DNA of 64,000 nucleotides from contig CAJPFN010000016.1 in the NCBI GenBank assembly GCA_905339215.1, positions 1 to 64,000 on the forward strand, read 5' to 3'. Of this stretch, positions 57,337 to 64,000 are shown in pieces (within the stretch, counting starts at the first letter, position 1; each line of letters starts with the position of its first letter). A model generated the notes under the pieces. That model was not told the DNA's origin. It saw only the letters and a list, made by a program, of their open reading frames with translations, and did not search any database. The position numbers and the translations under genes were made by a program. The stretch comes from Rhizobiaceae bacterium. Its GTDB lineage: Bacteria; Pseudomonadota; Alphaproteobacteria; Rhizobiales; Rhizobiaceae.

Positions 57337-58317
57337 TCAGCCGAAATCGCCCGACTTCAACCAGTCGAACGTGTCGCGGAGCGTTTCGGTGACCGGCCGC
57401 GCCGTGAAGCCGAGTTCGTCCGCCGCCTTGCGCGACGATATGTTGCGGGTGTTAGAGGCCACGGCGGCAAGGGATTCGCGCGTGAAGAGGGGCTCGCCGC
57501 TCCGCAAGTCGGCAAGGGTTTCCACGAAAGGCAGCGCCGCCATCGCCATCCAGCGCGGCAGGATCACCCGGTTCCTCCCGCGGCCGCTGACGCGACCGCA
57601 GTGGCGGGCGAGTTGCTCGATCGACACCCAGTGCCCCGAAATCAGGTAGGCCTGGCCGGCCCGGCCCCGCGTGACAGCGGCGACGATCGCGGCCGCAACG
57701 TCCCTCGCATCGACCCAGTCGAACCCTCCGGGGATCAGCAACGGTCGCTCGCCGCGGAAGAACTCGCGCAGCATCGTCCCTGCCCGCGAACGCCTGTAGT
57801 CGTGCGGACCGAGAATGCCGGTGGGTCGCAGGACGAGCGCGTCCAGTCCGTCCGTTGCCGAACCGAGCACGACGCGCTCGCCTTCGGCCTTCGACCGGTC
57901 GTAGGCGAAAGCGCCCTCGCCCACCAGCGGCCGGCTTTCGTCGGCAGTGCCTTCGGCGTCGTCAAGCCTCATCGCGTGAATGGAGCTCACATGCACGAAC
58001 CTTCCGGCGCCGACGCTGCGCGCGGCGATGACCGCGTTACGCGCGCCCTCGACATTGGTTCGCCAGACGGTGCCGTCGCGGTCGCCGCGAATGGAAATCT
58101 TCGCGGCCAGATGGATAACGGCGCCGCAACCGGCGAACGCGGCCCTCAGCGCCGGGGGGTCGAGCACGTCGGCGCTCACGCGATCGAGTTCCAGCCCGTG
58201 AAGTGCGGGGCTGTCCACATGGCGCGCGATCGCGCGTACGGAAAACCCCTTGCCGAGGAATTCGCGCACCACATTGGCCCCGAGATGGCCGGTTGCGCCG
58301 GTCACCGCGACGAGCAT
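57337..58317 (-). CDS. NAD(P)-dependent reductase of the DFR/3-beta-HSD type
   Basis: A 326-residue extended short-chain dehydrogenase. The nucleotide loop VTGATGHLGANV opens the protein, HLAAKISI and VHVSSIHAM follow, and the catalytic YDRSKAEGE (Y-x-x-x-K) is intact, then LRPTGILGP. It resembles dihydroflavonol reductase and 3-beta-hydroxysteroid dehydrogenase-like proteins. It lies 13 bases after the 5-alpha-reductase-like gene, so the two are probably one operon and act on the same lipid or isoprenoid. Substrate unknown. Confidence 0.88.
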   Translation of the reverse strand: MLVAVTGATGHLGANVVREFLGKGFSVRAIARHVDSPALHGLELDRVSADVLDPPALRAAFAGCGAVIHLAAKISIRGDRDGTVWRTNVEGARNAVIAARSVGAGRFVHVSSIHAMRLDDAEGTADESRPLVGEGAFAYDRSKAEGERVVLGSATDGLDALVLRPTGILGPHDYRRSRAGTMLREFFRGERPLLIPGGFDWVDARDVAAAIVAAVTRGRAGQAYLISGHWVSIEQLARHCGRVSGRGRNRVILPRWMAMAALPFVETLADLRSGEPLFTRESLAAVASNTRNISSRKAADELGFTARPVTETLRDTFDWLKSGDFG

Positions 58318-58330
58318 ATTGCCTCCACAG

Positions 58331-59098
58331 TCAGAGAACGAATGGAATCAATCCTTTGCGGCTGGGCGGATAGTCGGGGAACTTGCGCCGGTACCAGCGG
58401 TGATGCGCCCATGCGCGGGGACCGAGATTGGCGGCCGTCCAGACGGCGAATGCCGCCGCCGGCAGGTTCCAGCAGGCCAGCGCGAAGCCGCTCCACTCGA
58501 TGATCTCGCCGAGATGGTTCGGGCAGGACACCCAGCGAAACAGCCCGCCCTGCGGGATGACGTAGTCGGTGTGCTTCGCACCGTTGCGCAGGCGCATCAG
58601 TCGCCGGTCCGCATCGATATTGATGGCCGCGCCCAGGAGGAACAGCGCAAGCCCGGCGAGGAATCGCGGGTCGAGCAGCCACTCCGCGCCATAGTCCGCC
58701 CACGGACTCGCGAGGTAATAGCCGTTCGACCAGCCGTTGACGGCATTGAACAGAATTCCGCTGGCGACGATCGCAACGGGAATGGTCCGCACCGACGTGC
58801 GTATGGTGAGCGGATAGACCAGCGACCGGTTGACGTAGTGGGCGCTCCACAGGAAGGCGAAAACATAGATCGGAACGGAATAGGCGCCGGCTAGGAGGCC
58901 CGCGGCAAGCGGGGCGAGGAAGGCGATCGGCGAAACCAGTTCCATGATGACCCAGCCCAGCCGGTTACCAATCTCCGGACCCCAGTCGGCGCGGCGGTGG
59001 CGGCCGTATGCCGGAACGACGACGAGCTGGATCGGGGCAAGCAACAGTGCCAGGGCGACCCACGCCGCGATCAGGATGTTGAACGTCTCCTGGGTCAT
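58331..59098 (-). CDS. Steroid 5-alpha-reductase-like (DUF1295-type) membrane protein
   Basis: A 255-residue protein with five to six membrane segments. The C-terminal signature of 3-oxo-5-alpha-steroid 4-dehydrogenases is visible: YVIPQGGLFRWVSCPNHLGEIIEWSGFALACW (PxGGxFxxVxxPxxxxE pattern, NADPH and substrate site) and the closing RRKFPDYPPSRKGLIPFVL. It would reduce an activated C=C bond in a sterol- or polyprenyl-like substrate. First gene of a pair with the 3-beta-HSD-like gene. Confidence 0.88.
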   Translation of the reverse strand: MTQETFNILIAAWVALALLLAPIQLVVVPAYGRHRRADWGPEIGNRLGWVIMELVSPIAFLAPLAAGLLAGAYSVPIYVFAFLWSAHYVNRSLVYPLTIRTSVRTIPVAIVASGILFNAVNGWSNGYYLASPWADYGAEWLLDPRFLAGLALFLLGAAINIDADRRLMRLRNGAKHTDYVIPQGGLFRWVSCPNHLGEIIEWSGFALACWNLPAAAFAVWTAANLGPRAWAHHRWYRRKFPDYPPSRKGLIPFVL

Positions 59099-59118
59099 CG
59101 AAGCCCGCCGGGAACGGC

Positions 59119-59703
59119 CTAGTAAAGCGGCTCCTCAAACAGAACCGTATCGCCGTCGAGCAGGGCCTTGATTTGCGGCGCGCCATCCCTGGCGACCGCG
59201 ACCAGCATGGAGAAGGGCCGCTCGCGGATGTCGTTCTGAATCGCCAGGCCCTCGCCCTCGGGCAGGTAGAAGCGCTCGATGCCGTATTCGATCCTGACGC
59301 TGGTATCGCGGGAAAAACTCCAGCCGCCGGGCATTAAGCCCCTGATATCGATCTCGCCGGCCGGCGCGGGCGTCGCCGACGGTTTGCCCAGGCTCGCCGA
59401 AACCGCGTTCCAATGGTTGTCGGCACCCTTCGCCAGGCGCACGTAGATCGGCCCCTCCTCGGTGACCGTCATGCCTTCCGGCACGTTTGAGATGACCGCG
59501 GCGGGGATCTGGCTGATATCGTAGGCGAGCACGACGTAGTCGCCGCGCAAGAGGTCGCGCGGATCGACCGGCTGGATGCGCAGCAACACCTCGGCGCCGT
59601 TCCTCAGGATGGCCGCGCGGCCGGCGATCATCCAGGAAAGGAAGCCGATCTGCACCAGCGAAAGTGCGATTGCCGCAATGACAAGACGATTGGCGCGCAT
59701 CAT
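59119..59703 (-). CDS. GDYXXLXY-domain protein
   Basis: A 194-residue protein with an N-terminal membrane anchor (LVIAAIALSLVQIGFLSWMI) and the name-giving motif LLRGDYVVLAYDIS at about 52-65. The rest is a periplasmic beta-rich domain. This family almost always sits next to DUF2157 genes; here its ATG overlaps the DUF2157 stop (ATGA), so they are coupled. Function unknown, presumably a membrane complex with the DUF2157 protein. Confidence 0.9.
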   Translation of the reverse strand: MMRANRLVIAAIALSLVQIGFLSWMIAGRAAILRNGAEVLLRIQPVDPRDLLRGDYVVLAYDISQIPAAVISNVPEGMTVTEEGPIYVRLAKGADNHWNAVSASLGKPSATPAPAGEIDIRGLMPGGWSFSRDTSVRIEYGIERFYLPEGEGLAIQNDIRERPFSMLVAVARDGAPQIKALLDGDTVLFEEPLY

Positions 59704-60812
59704 GCTCCCGCTCCCTCAGGTGCCGCCGGCGCATTCACGCGGCGTTCGATCCGGATGATCACCCAGGCGAGGATGGCGAGTGTCGCCGAACCGAGCAGGA
59801 AGAAGCCGGCAGTGCCGAGCATGGTGCCCAGCGTAACGACATAGGTGAAGACCAGTTGGCAGCCGAAGCCGAGGTAGGCGATCCAGCGCACTGCGCGGCT
59901 GTCGCGGCCGCCAAAGAAGAGCGCAGCCGCGATTCCGGCGAAAGAGACGATGGCGCCAATGACCAGTGCGCCGAGTTCGTCGATCATGCCGAACTGCATC
60001 ACGGTCATGCCGGTCAGGAAGCCGATCAGGCCGTGGAGCGCCAGGCGACCGTCGAGCCGGGCGATGCGCTCGGCCTCGGCAGGGCGCATGACGGCGAAGG
60101 CGAACACCGCCGCCGATGCGATCGCCAGCAGGACCGAGACGACGAACATGTTCACCTCGATGGCGAGGAGCACCAGATAGAAGTCGAGCGACAGGAGGAT
60201 CAGGTGGCGCGCCACCTTGCTGTCGGTCCAGTAGGAAACCGCCCACAGGACGAGCGCGACGGCGGCAAATTCGTAGGGGAACGGCGTCGATCCCCAGAAA
60301 TCGAGAGCGAGCATGGCCAGCCAGGCGTCCGCCAGCACCACTGCACCGACGGTCAGTGGGCCCGAGCGCAACGCCAGCGCGGCCAGCGCAGTACCGCCGC
60401 ACCAGACGAGGACGGCCTGCGCCTCGTCGCCGGAGAGGTGGTACATCTGGCCGATCAGCGCGATGGCGCCGCCGAAGCCTGCCGCGCCGATCAGCCACAG
60501 CGCTTCGGCAAAGGCAGAATGATCGCGCTGTTTCAGCACCGCACCGCCGATATAGCCCGCGCCTAGCGCGGCAAAGACCAGGCCGACCCGCCAGAGCCTC
60601 GGCATGGCTTCCCAGTTTGCTGCGACGAAGATGAGCAGGGCCGCGGCGAACAGCAGCGCCGCGAGAATAGCCAGGACGGAGCCAAAACTGAACGCCTTGC
60701 GCTGGTGGGCGTCGATATCGTCGGCCAGAACCTGCGCCAGACCCGGCGCGATCAGGCCGCGCTCGACCCAGCGCGCGATGTCGTGCTTGACACGAACAGC
60801 ATAGCTCGCCAT
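59700..60812 (-). CDS. DUF2157 integral membrane protein
   Basis: A 370-residue protein. A short cytoplasmic N-terminal domain (VKHDIARWVERGLIAPGLAQVLADDI) is followed by ten or so hydrophobic segments, starting with VLAILAALLFAAALLIFVAANW. Start ATG 60812 fits the family; upstream ATG 60989 adds an unrelated, cysteine-rich leader. Coupled with the GDYXXLXY gene. Role unknown. Confidence 0.88.
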   Translation of the reverse strand: MASYAVRVKHDIARWVERGLIAPGLAQVLADDIDAHQRKAFSFGSVLAILAALLFAAALLIFVAANWEAMPRLWRVGLVFAALGAGYIGGAVLKQRDHSAFAEALWLIGAAGFGGAIALIGQMYHLSGDEAQAVLVWCGGTALAALALRSGPLTVGAVVLADAWLAMLALDFWGSTPFPYEFAAVALVLWAVSYWTDSKVARHLILLSLDFYLVLLAIEVNMFVVSVLLAIASAAVFAFAVMRPAEAERIARLDGRLALHGLIGFLTGMTVMQFGMIDELGALVIGAIVSFAGIAAALFFGGRDSRAVRWIAYLGFGCQLVFTYVVTLGTMLGTAGFFLLGSATLAILAWVIIRIERRVNAPAAPEGAGA

Positions 60813-60942
60813 TTGGTTGGTCTTCTCCCCCACTCGGCCTTCCCGGCCACAGAACGCTTCATAGCACGCAAGCCGTTGACCTTGCGAGAGATTCGATTCG
60901 GCCCTGGGCCTCGTCGCCGCTGCTCCAGCCGCAGAGAATGTT

Positions 60943-60963
60943 GCATTGCACAAAACGCAATGC
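60943..60963. promoter_or_regulatory. LysR-type dyad upstream of the DUF1127 gene
   Basis: GCATTGC-N7-GCAATGC is a perfect 7-bp inverted repeat containing a T-N11-A core (60947/60959), the pattern recognised by LysR-type regulators. A TATCTT (61006-61011) with a weak -35 17 bases before it would place the dyad about 65 bases upstream of the start, the usual LysR activator position. Confidence 0.5.
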
Positions 60964-61065
60964 TGCCATGCACCAATGCGCCTACCCAAACGAATCCCAC
61001 GCGCCTATCTTCGCATCGTACACAAAGACGGCAAGAAACGAACTAAAGACGAAACGAGACGTGCC

Positions 61066-61206
61066 ATGAACCTGATCCGCAACTACCGCAACTGGCGCCG
61101 CTACCGGGAAACCGTTTCCGAGCTGAGCCGCCTGTCTAACCGCGAGCTTTCTGACCTCGGCATTGCCCGCGGCGACATCAACTTCGTCGCCCGCAAGTCG
61201 ATCTGA
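61066..61206 (+). CDS. DUF1127 micro-protein
   Basis: A 46-residue, arginine-rich protein. DUF1127 signature: RNWRRYRETVSELSRLSNRELSDLGIARGDI. Such small proteins in alphaproteobacteria affect phosphate and carbon metabolism and RNA turnover; in Rhodobacter the homologue CcaF1 is cotranscribed with CcsR RNAs. Here two RNA units with the same hallmark follow 22 bases after the stop. ATG 61066 gives the family start; the frame is open upstream to 60946 without a ribosome site. Confidence 0.92.
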   Translation: MNLIRNYRNWRRYRETVSELSRLSNRELSDLGIARGDINFVARKSI

Positions 61207-61224
61207 CCACGGAATTTCGTCGGA

Positions 61225-61331
61225 GCCTACCTCCTCCCAGGCTTCGGCGGATAAGGCCAACGTTCACCTCCTCCCGATCGTTGGCCACCAAAACGACACC
61301 CGCCGGACCTCCTCCCCCGGCGGGTGTTGTT
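61225..61331 (+). ncRNA. CCUCCUCCC-loop small RNA (cuckoo/CcsR family), unit 1
   Basis: Three stem-loops whose loops each hold CCTCCTCCC. First AGCCT/AGGCT closing 61230-61238; second GGCCAACG (61255-61262) with CGTTGGCC (61279-61286) closing 61267-61275; third ACACCCGCCGG (61296-61306) with CCGGCGGGTGT (61317-61327). The unit ends TTGTTCCCC, without a long T-tract, so its 3' end is probably formed by processing. In R. sphaeroides such RNAs are cut from the 3' UTR of a DUF1127 mRNA, as the layout here suggests. Confidence 0.85.
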
Positions 61332-61383
61332 CCCCGGGAGCGAACGGCGCCGAAAACGGCGACGACATCGAATTCAGCCGCGG

Positions 61384-61494
61384 CCATCCTCCTCCCAGGC
61401 CAAGGCGAATACGGCCGGCGTTCACCTCCTCCCGATCGCTGGCCAACAAAACGACACCCGCCGGACCTCCTCCCCCGGCGGGTGTTGTTTTTTT
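61384..61494 (+). ncRNA. CCUCCUCCC-loop small RNA (cuckoo/CcsR family), unit 2 with terminator
   Basis: A second copy, about 85% identical to unit 1. GGCC/GGCC closes a CCTCCTCCC near 61388-61397; GGCCGGCG (61413-61420) with CGCTGGCC (61437-61444) closes 61425-61433; ACACCCGCCGG (61454-61464) with CCGGCGGGTGT (61475-61485) forms the terminator, followed by TGTTTTTTT. It ends the operon started by the DUF1127 gene. Confidence 0.87.
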
Positions 61495-61594
61495 CCCCTT
61501 GGCGCATAGCGACGATCCCAAGCGCAAGCGCGCAAGACGTTCGCCGCGAAAGCGAATCGCGCGAAAACGGCTCACTCCCCGAACGACCGGATGA

Positions 61595-62212
61595 CTAGAC
61601 GGGCGCGTTGCTGCCCATAACGCCGCGCTTAAGCCACTGCGCCATCGGCAGGATGTCGGGGGCGGCCCCCATTGGCGCGTACCAGCTGTCGACGGCCCAT
61701 TCCTTGCCGGACCTGTCGAGCAAGACCGCTGTCGAATGCGGATAGCGCCCGTCGATGAACAGGCCGCGCGACACGTTTGCCAGCACGGAATGGTGCTGCA
61801 GGAGGCCGCGTCGCTCCAGATAGAGGAGCAGCGAGCGCGTGTTTGTCGATTCGTCGATGCAGTCCATCTGGCCGAGCTCGCCGGAAGCGCCGAAGTCGGA
61901 TTTGGCGTCGTCGATGACTCCGATCGCCGCGCCGGCACGCTTTTCATAATACTGTACCGCGCTGGAAATCGCGCTGCGTTCGGCCTGCGGCGAGCCGCGG
62001 CCACCCGTCATGATTTCGGCGAAGCGCCGCGCGTCCGAGGCGCCGAAGTCGAGCCGCGTCTTGAAATGGCAGTTGAAGCCGCTGCACACGTAGATGCGTT
62101 CGGTGCGCACCACGGCCGCCTCACCGGTATAGTTGTTGGAAGATGAGGTGCAGGCCTAGGCGAGGCCTGAAGCAAGAAGAGCTGTCGCGGCGAGGAGTTT
62201 TCGGTGCAGCAT
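61595..62212 (-). pseudogene. Lipoprotein gene with an in-frame stop at the lipobox, unknown function
   Basis: ATG 62212 starts a lipoprotein signal peptide (MLHRKLLAATALLASGLA), then TAG at 62158-62156, then ACTSSSNNYTGEAAV in the same frame and 172 further intact residues from GTG 62113. The stop sits where the lipobox residue before A-C should be. The downstream domain (CSGFNCHFKTRLDFG, GKEWAVDSWYAPMG) looks conserved and unbroken; I do not know its function. Either the export signal was lost by one mutation, or the base is a sequencing error. Confidence 0.72.
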
Positions 62213-62352
62213 GCGTAGTACATAGCGGCGCGGCAAACGGGCGGCAATTCCGACCTTGAGCAAATGTTGTTGATGGGGCGCCGACAGGCCGAGGCGGCCG
62301 AGCAAGGCGCGCCTCCTTGCAAAGGCCGGCCGCGGGGACTAATCCGGCAGGT

Positions 62353-63762
62353 ATGACACAAGCGCCCATCCACGTCGTCGGCGGCGGCCTCGCCGGATCG
62401 GAAGCTGCCTGGCAGATCGCCCAGGCCGGCGTTCCTGTCGTCCTGCACGAGATGCGTCCCGTGCGCGGCACCGAGGCGCACAAGGGAGAGGGTCTGGCCG
62501 AACTCGTCTGCTCCAACTCGTTCCGCTCCGACGACGCCGAGACCAACGCGGTCGGGCTACTGCATGCCGAGATGCGGCTTGCCGGCTCGCTGATCATGGC
62601 CTCCGGCGACGCCAACCAGGTGCCGGCGGGCAGCGCGCTCGCGGTCGACCGGGACGGCTTTTCCGCAGCGGTGACGGCGCGGCTGGAAGACCACCCGCTC
62701 GTCTCGATCGTACGCGAGGAGGTCACCGGCCTGCCTCCGGCGGACTGGGACCAGGCGATCATCGCCACCGGGCCGTTGACCGCGCCCTCGCTCGCCGATG
62801 CGATCCGCGCCGCGACCGGCGCCGATGCGCTGGCGTTTTTCGACGCCATCGCGCCGATCGTGCATTTCGACAGCATCGACCTCGACGTCGCCTGGTTCCA
62901 GTCGCGTTACGACAAGATCGGGCCCGGCGGCACGGGCAAAGACTACCTCAACTGCCCGATGGACAAGGAGCAGTACCACGCCTTCGTCCAAGCGCTGCTC
63001 GACGGCGGCAAGACCGAGTTCAAGGAGTGGGAAGGCACGCCCTATTTCGACGGCTGCCTGCCAATAGAGGTGATGGCCGAACGCGGGGTCGAGACGCTGC
63101 GCCACGGGCCGATGAAGCCGATGGGGCTGACCAACAGCCACAATCCGGCGGTGAAGCCCTATGCGGTGGTGCAGCTGCGCCAGGACAATGCTCTCGGCAC
63201 GCTCTACAACATGGTCGGCTTCCAGACGAAGCTGCGCCACGGCGAGCAGACCCGCATCTTCCGCATGATACCCGGTCTGGAGAACGCCGAGTTCGCGCGG
63301 CTCGGCGGCCTGCACCGCAACACCTACATCAACTCGCCGGTCCTGCTCGACCGGACGCTGCAGCTGAAGTCGCGGCCCGGTCTGCGCTTCGCCGGGCAGA
63401 TCACCGGCTGCGAGGGCTATGTCGAGAGCGCCGCGATGGGCCTCCTCGCAGGCCGCTTCGCCGCCGCGGCGCGGCTCGGCCGGTCGATCCAGGCGCCGCC
63501 GACGACGACCGCGTTCGGCGCCCTCGTCAACCACATCACCGGCGGCCACATCGTCTCCGACGACGAGGCCGGCAAGCGTTCCTTCCAGCCGATGAACGTC
63601 AATTTCGGCCTGTTTCCCCCGATCGAGGCGCCGAAGGCGGACGGAAAGCGCCTGCGCGGCAAGGACAAGACCGTCGCCAAGAAGAAGGCAATGACGGCGC
63701 GCGCGCTTGACGACTGCCGGGCGTGGCTGGGGCTCGCGCCGCGCGCGGAAGCCGCGGAGTAG
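62353..63762 (+). CDS. trmFO: Folate-dependent tRNA (uracil-54-C5)-methyltransferase
   Basis: Makes 5-methyluridine (ribothymidine) at position 54 of tRNA using methylene-tetrahydrofolate and FAD. The 469-residue protein opens with the FAD loop [13 protein letters not shown] and contains [34 protein letters not shown] and [18 protein letters not shown], all typical. Both catalytic cysteines (in SNSF/NCPM and GC contexts) are plausible. Length is normal for alphaproteobacteria. Confidence 0.96.
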   Translation: MTQAPIHVVGGGLAGSEAAWQIAQAGVPVVLHEMRPVRGTEAHKGEGLAELVCSNSFRSDDAETNAVGLLHAEMRLAGSLIMASGDANQVPAGSALAVDRDGFSAAVTARLEDHPLVSIVREEVTGLPPADWDQAIIATGPLTAPSLADAIRAATGADALAFFDAIAPIVHFDSIDLDVAWFQSRYDKIGPGGTGKDYLNCPMDKEQYHAFVQALLDGGKTEFKEWEGTPYFDGCLPIEVMAERGVETLRHGPMKPMGLTNSHNPAVKPYAVVQLRQDNALGTLYNMVGFQTKLRHGEQTRIFRMIPGLENAEFARLGGLHRNTYINSPVLLDRTLQLKSRPGLRFAGQITGCEGYVESAAMGLLAGRFAAAARLGRSIQAPPTTTAFGALVNHITGGHIVSDDEAGKRSFQPMNVNFGLFPPIEAPKADGKRLRGKDKTVAKKKAMTARALDDCRAWLGLAPRAEAAE

Positions 63763-63798
63763 CCGACGAAATCACCTGACCTAACCGGAGAACCTGCC

Positions 63799-64000
63799 GT
63801 GACCCTCGAGAGCACCTTCTTCAGGATCGAACGCGACGGGCCGGTAGCCCGCATCGTCATGAACAAGCCCGACAAGGCGAACAGTATGACGCCGGAGTTC
63901 TGGGGCGGCCTGCCGCGCGTCATCGCCGCGCTTGGGCGCGACCAGACCGTGCGTTGCGCGGTGATTGCCGGCGAAGGCAGGCATTTCAGCGGCGGCATGG
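63799..64000 (+). CDS. Enoyl-CoA hydratase/isomerase family protein, 5' part
   Basis: The first 67 residues from GTG 63799 (GGAG eleven bases before). VARIVMNKPDKANSMTPEFW and CAVIAGEGRHFSGGM are the crotonase-fold start, including the oxyanion-hole segment before the window edge. The rest of the gene lies outside. Precise substrate cannot be told. Confidence 0.85.
   Translation, partial: MTLESTFFRIERDGPVARIVMNKPDKANSMTPEFWGGLPRVIAALGRDQTVRCAVIAGEGRHFSGGM

Noticed and set aside
57298-58503. 401-codon plus-strand frame opposite the DFR-like gene
   Set aside because: Antisense to a gene with intact NAD loop and YxxxK motif.
61225-61494. CRISPR array as an explanation of the repeats near 61.2-61.5 kb
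   Set aside because: Only two units, each with internal hairpins and a terminator; no spacers or cas genes. The RNA-gene explanation fits all details.

Overview
The window looks like chromosomal DNA of an alphaproteobacterium of the order Hyphomicrobiales (Rhizobiales), most likely a Mesorhizobium/Aquamicrobium/Nitratireductor-type Phyllobacteriaceae member. The basis is uniformly high GC, the nnrD-glnB-glnA order, DUF992, DUF1127 and GDYXXLXY/DUF2157 genes, trmFO, and a tandem CCUCCUCCC-loop RNA locus. This assignment is inferred from gene content; no 16S or marker phylogeny is possible here.

Layout. 1-6.3 kb: a cut L,D-transpeptidase, a GST, a small conserved gene, a large ISP-like restriction-methylation enzyme and a DUF72 protein. 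6.3-12 kb: a secreted c-heme-motif protein coupled to bifunctional nnrD, then glnB-glnA with promoter candidates and a strong terminator. 12.1-14.7 kb: an accessory islet with DUF2971 and PIN (DUF4935-like) genes. 14.8-18.7 kb: an orphan XRE regulator, two proteins of unknown role and an alpha/beta-hydrolase-GNAT fusion. 18.7-26 kb: a Form II CO-dehydrogenase-like operon (S-L-M), and divergent from it a FIST sensor, hybrid kinase and LuxR-type regulator resembling the NosP/NahK two-component layout. 27-33.3 kb: a cobalamin riboswitch followed by btuB-btuF-btuC-btuD-tonB, a complete B12 uptake operon with its own TonB. 33.3-39.1 kb: housekeeping and envelope genes ending in tig.

39.4-57.3 kb: a probable integrative element at a tRNA-Leu(UAG) gene. 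It has a P4-type integrase beside the tRNA, a surface-glycan cargo (methyltransferases, glycosyltransferases, epimerase, two acyltransferases), a decayed IS3 copy with a decayed IS110 copy inside it, a VapE-type primase gene at the far end and a cluster of GGGTCA iterons next to it. A near-copy of the tRNA 3' end lies at about 57.24 kb.

57.3-64 kb: core genome again, with a 3-beta-HSD-like/5-alpha-reductase-like pair, the DUF2157/GDYXXLXY pair, a DUF1127 micro-protein gene followed by two tandem RNA units whose hairpin loops all carry CCUCCUCCC, a lipoprotein gene with an in-frame stop at its lipobox, trmFO and the start of an enoyl-CoA hydratase gene.

The most rewarding parts are the DUF1127/CCUCCUCCC RNA locus with a LysR-like dyad upstream, the FIST-kinase-regulator set beside the Form II molybdoenzyme, the tRNA-Leu element with its iteron cluster, and the DUF2971-PIN islet.
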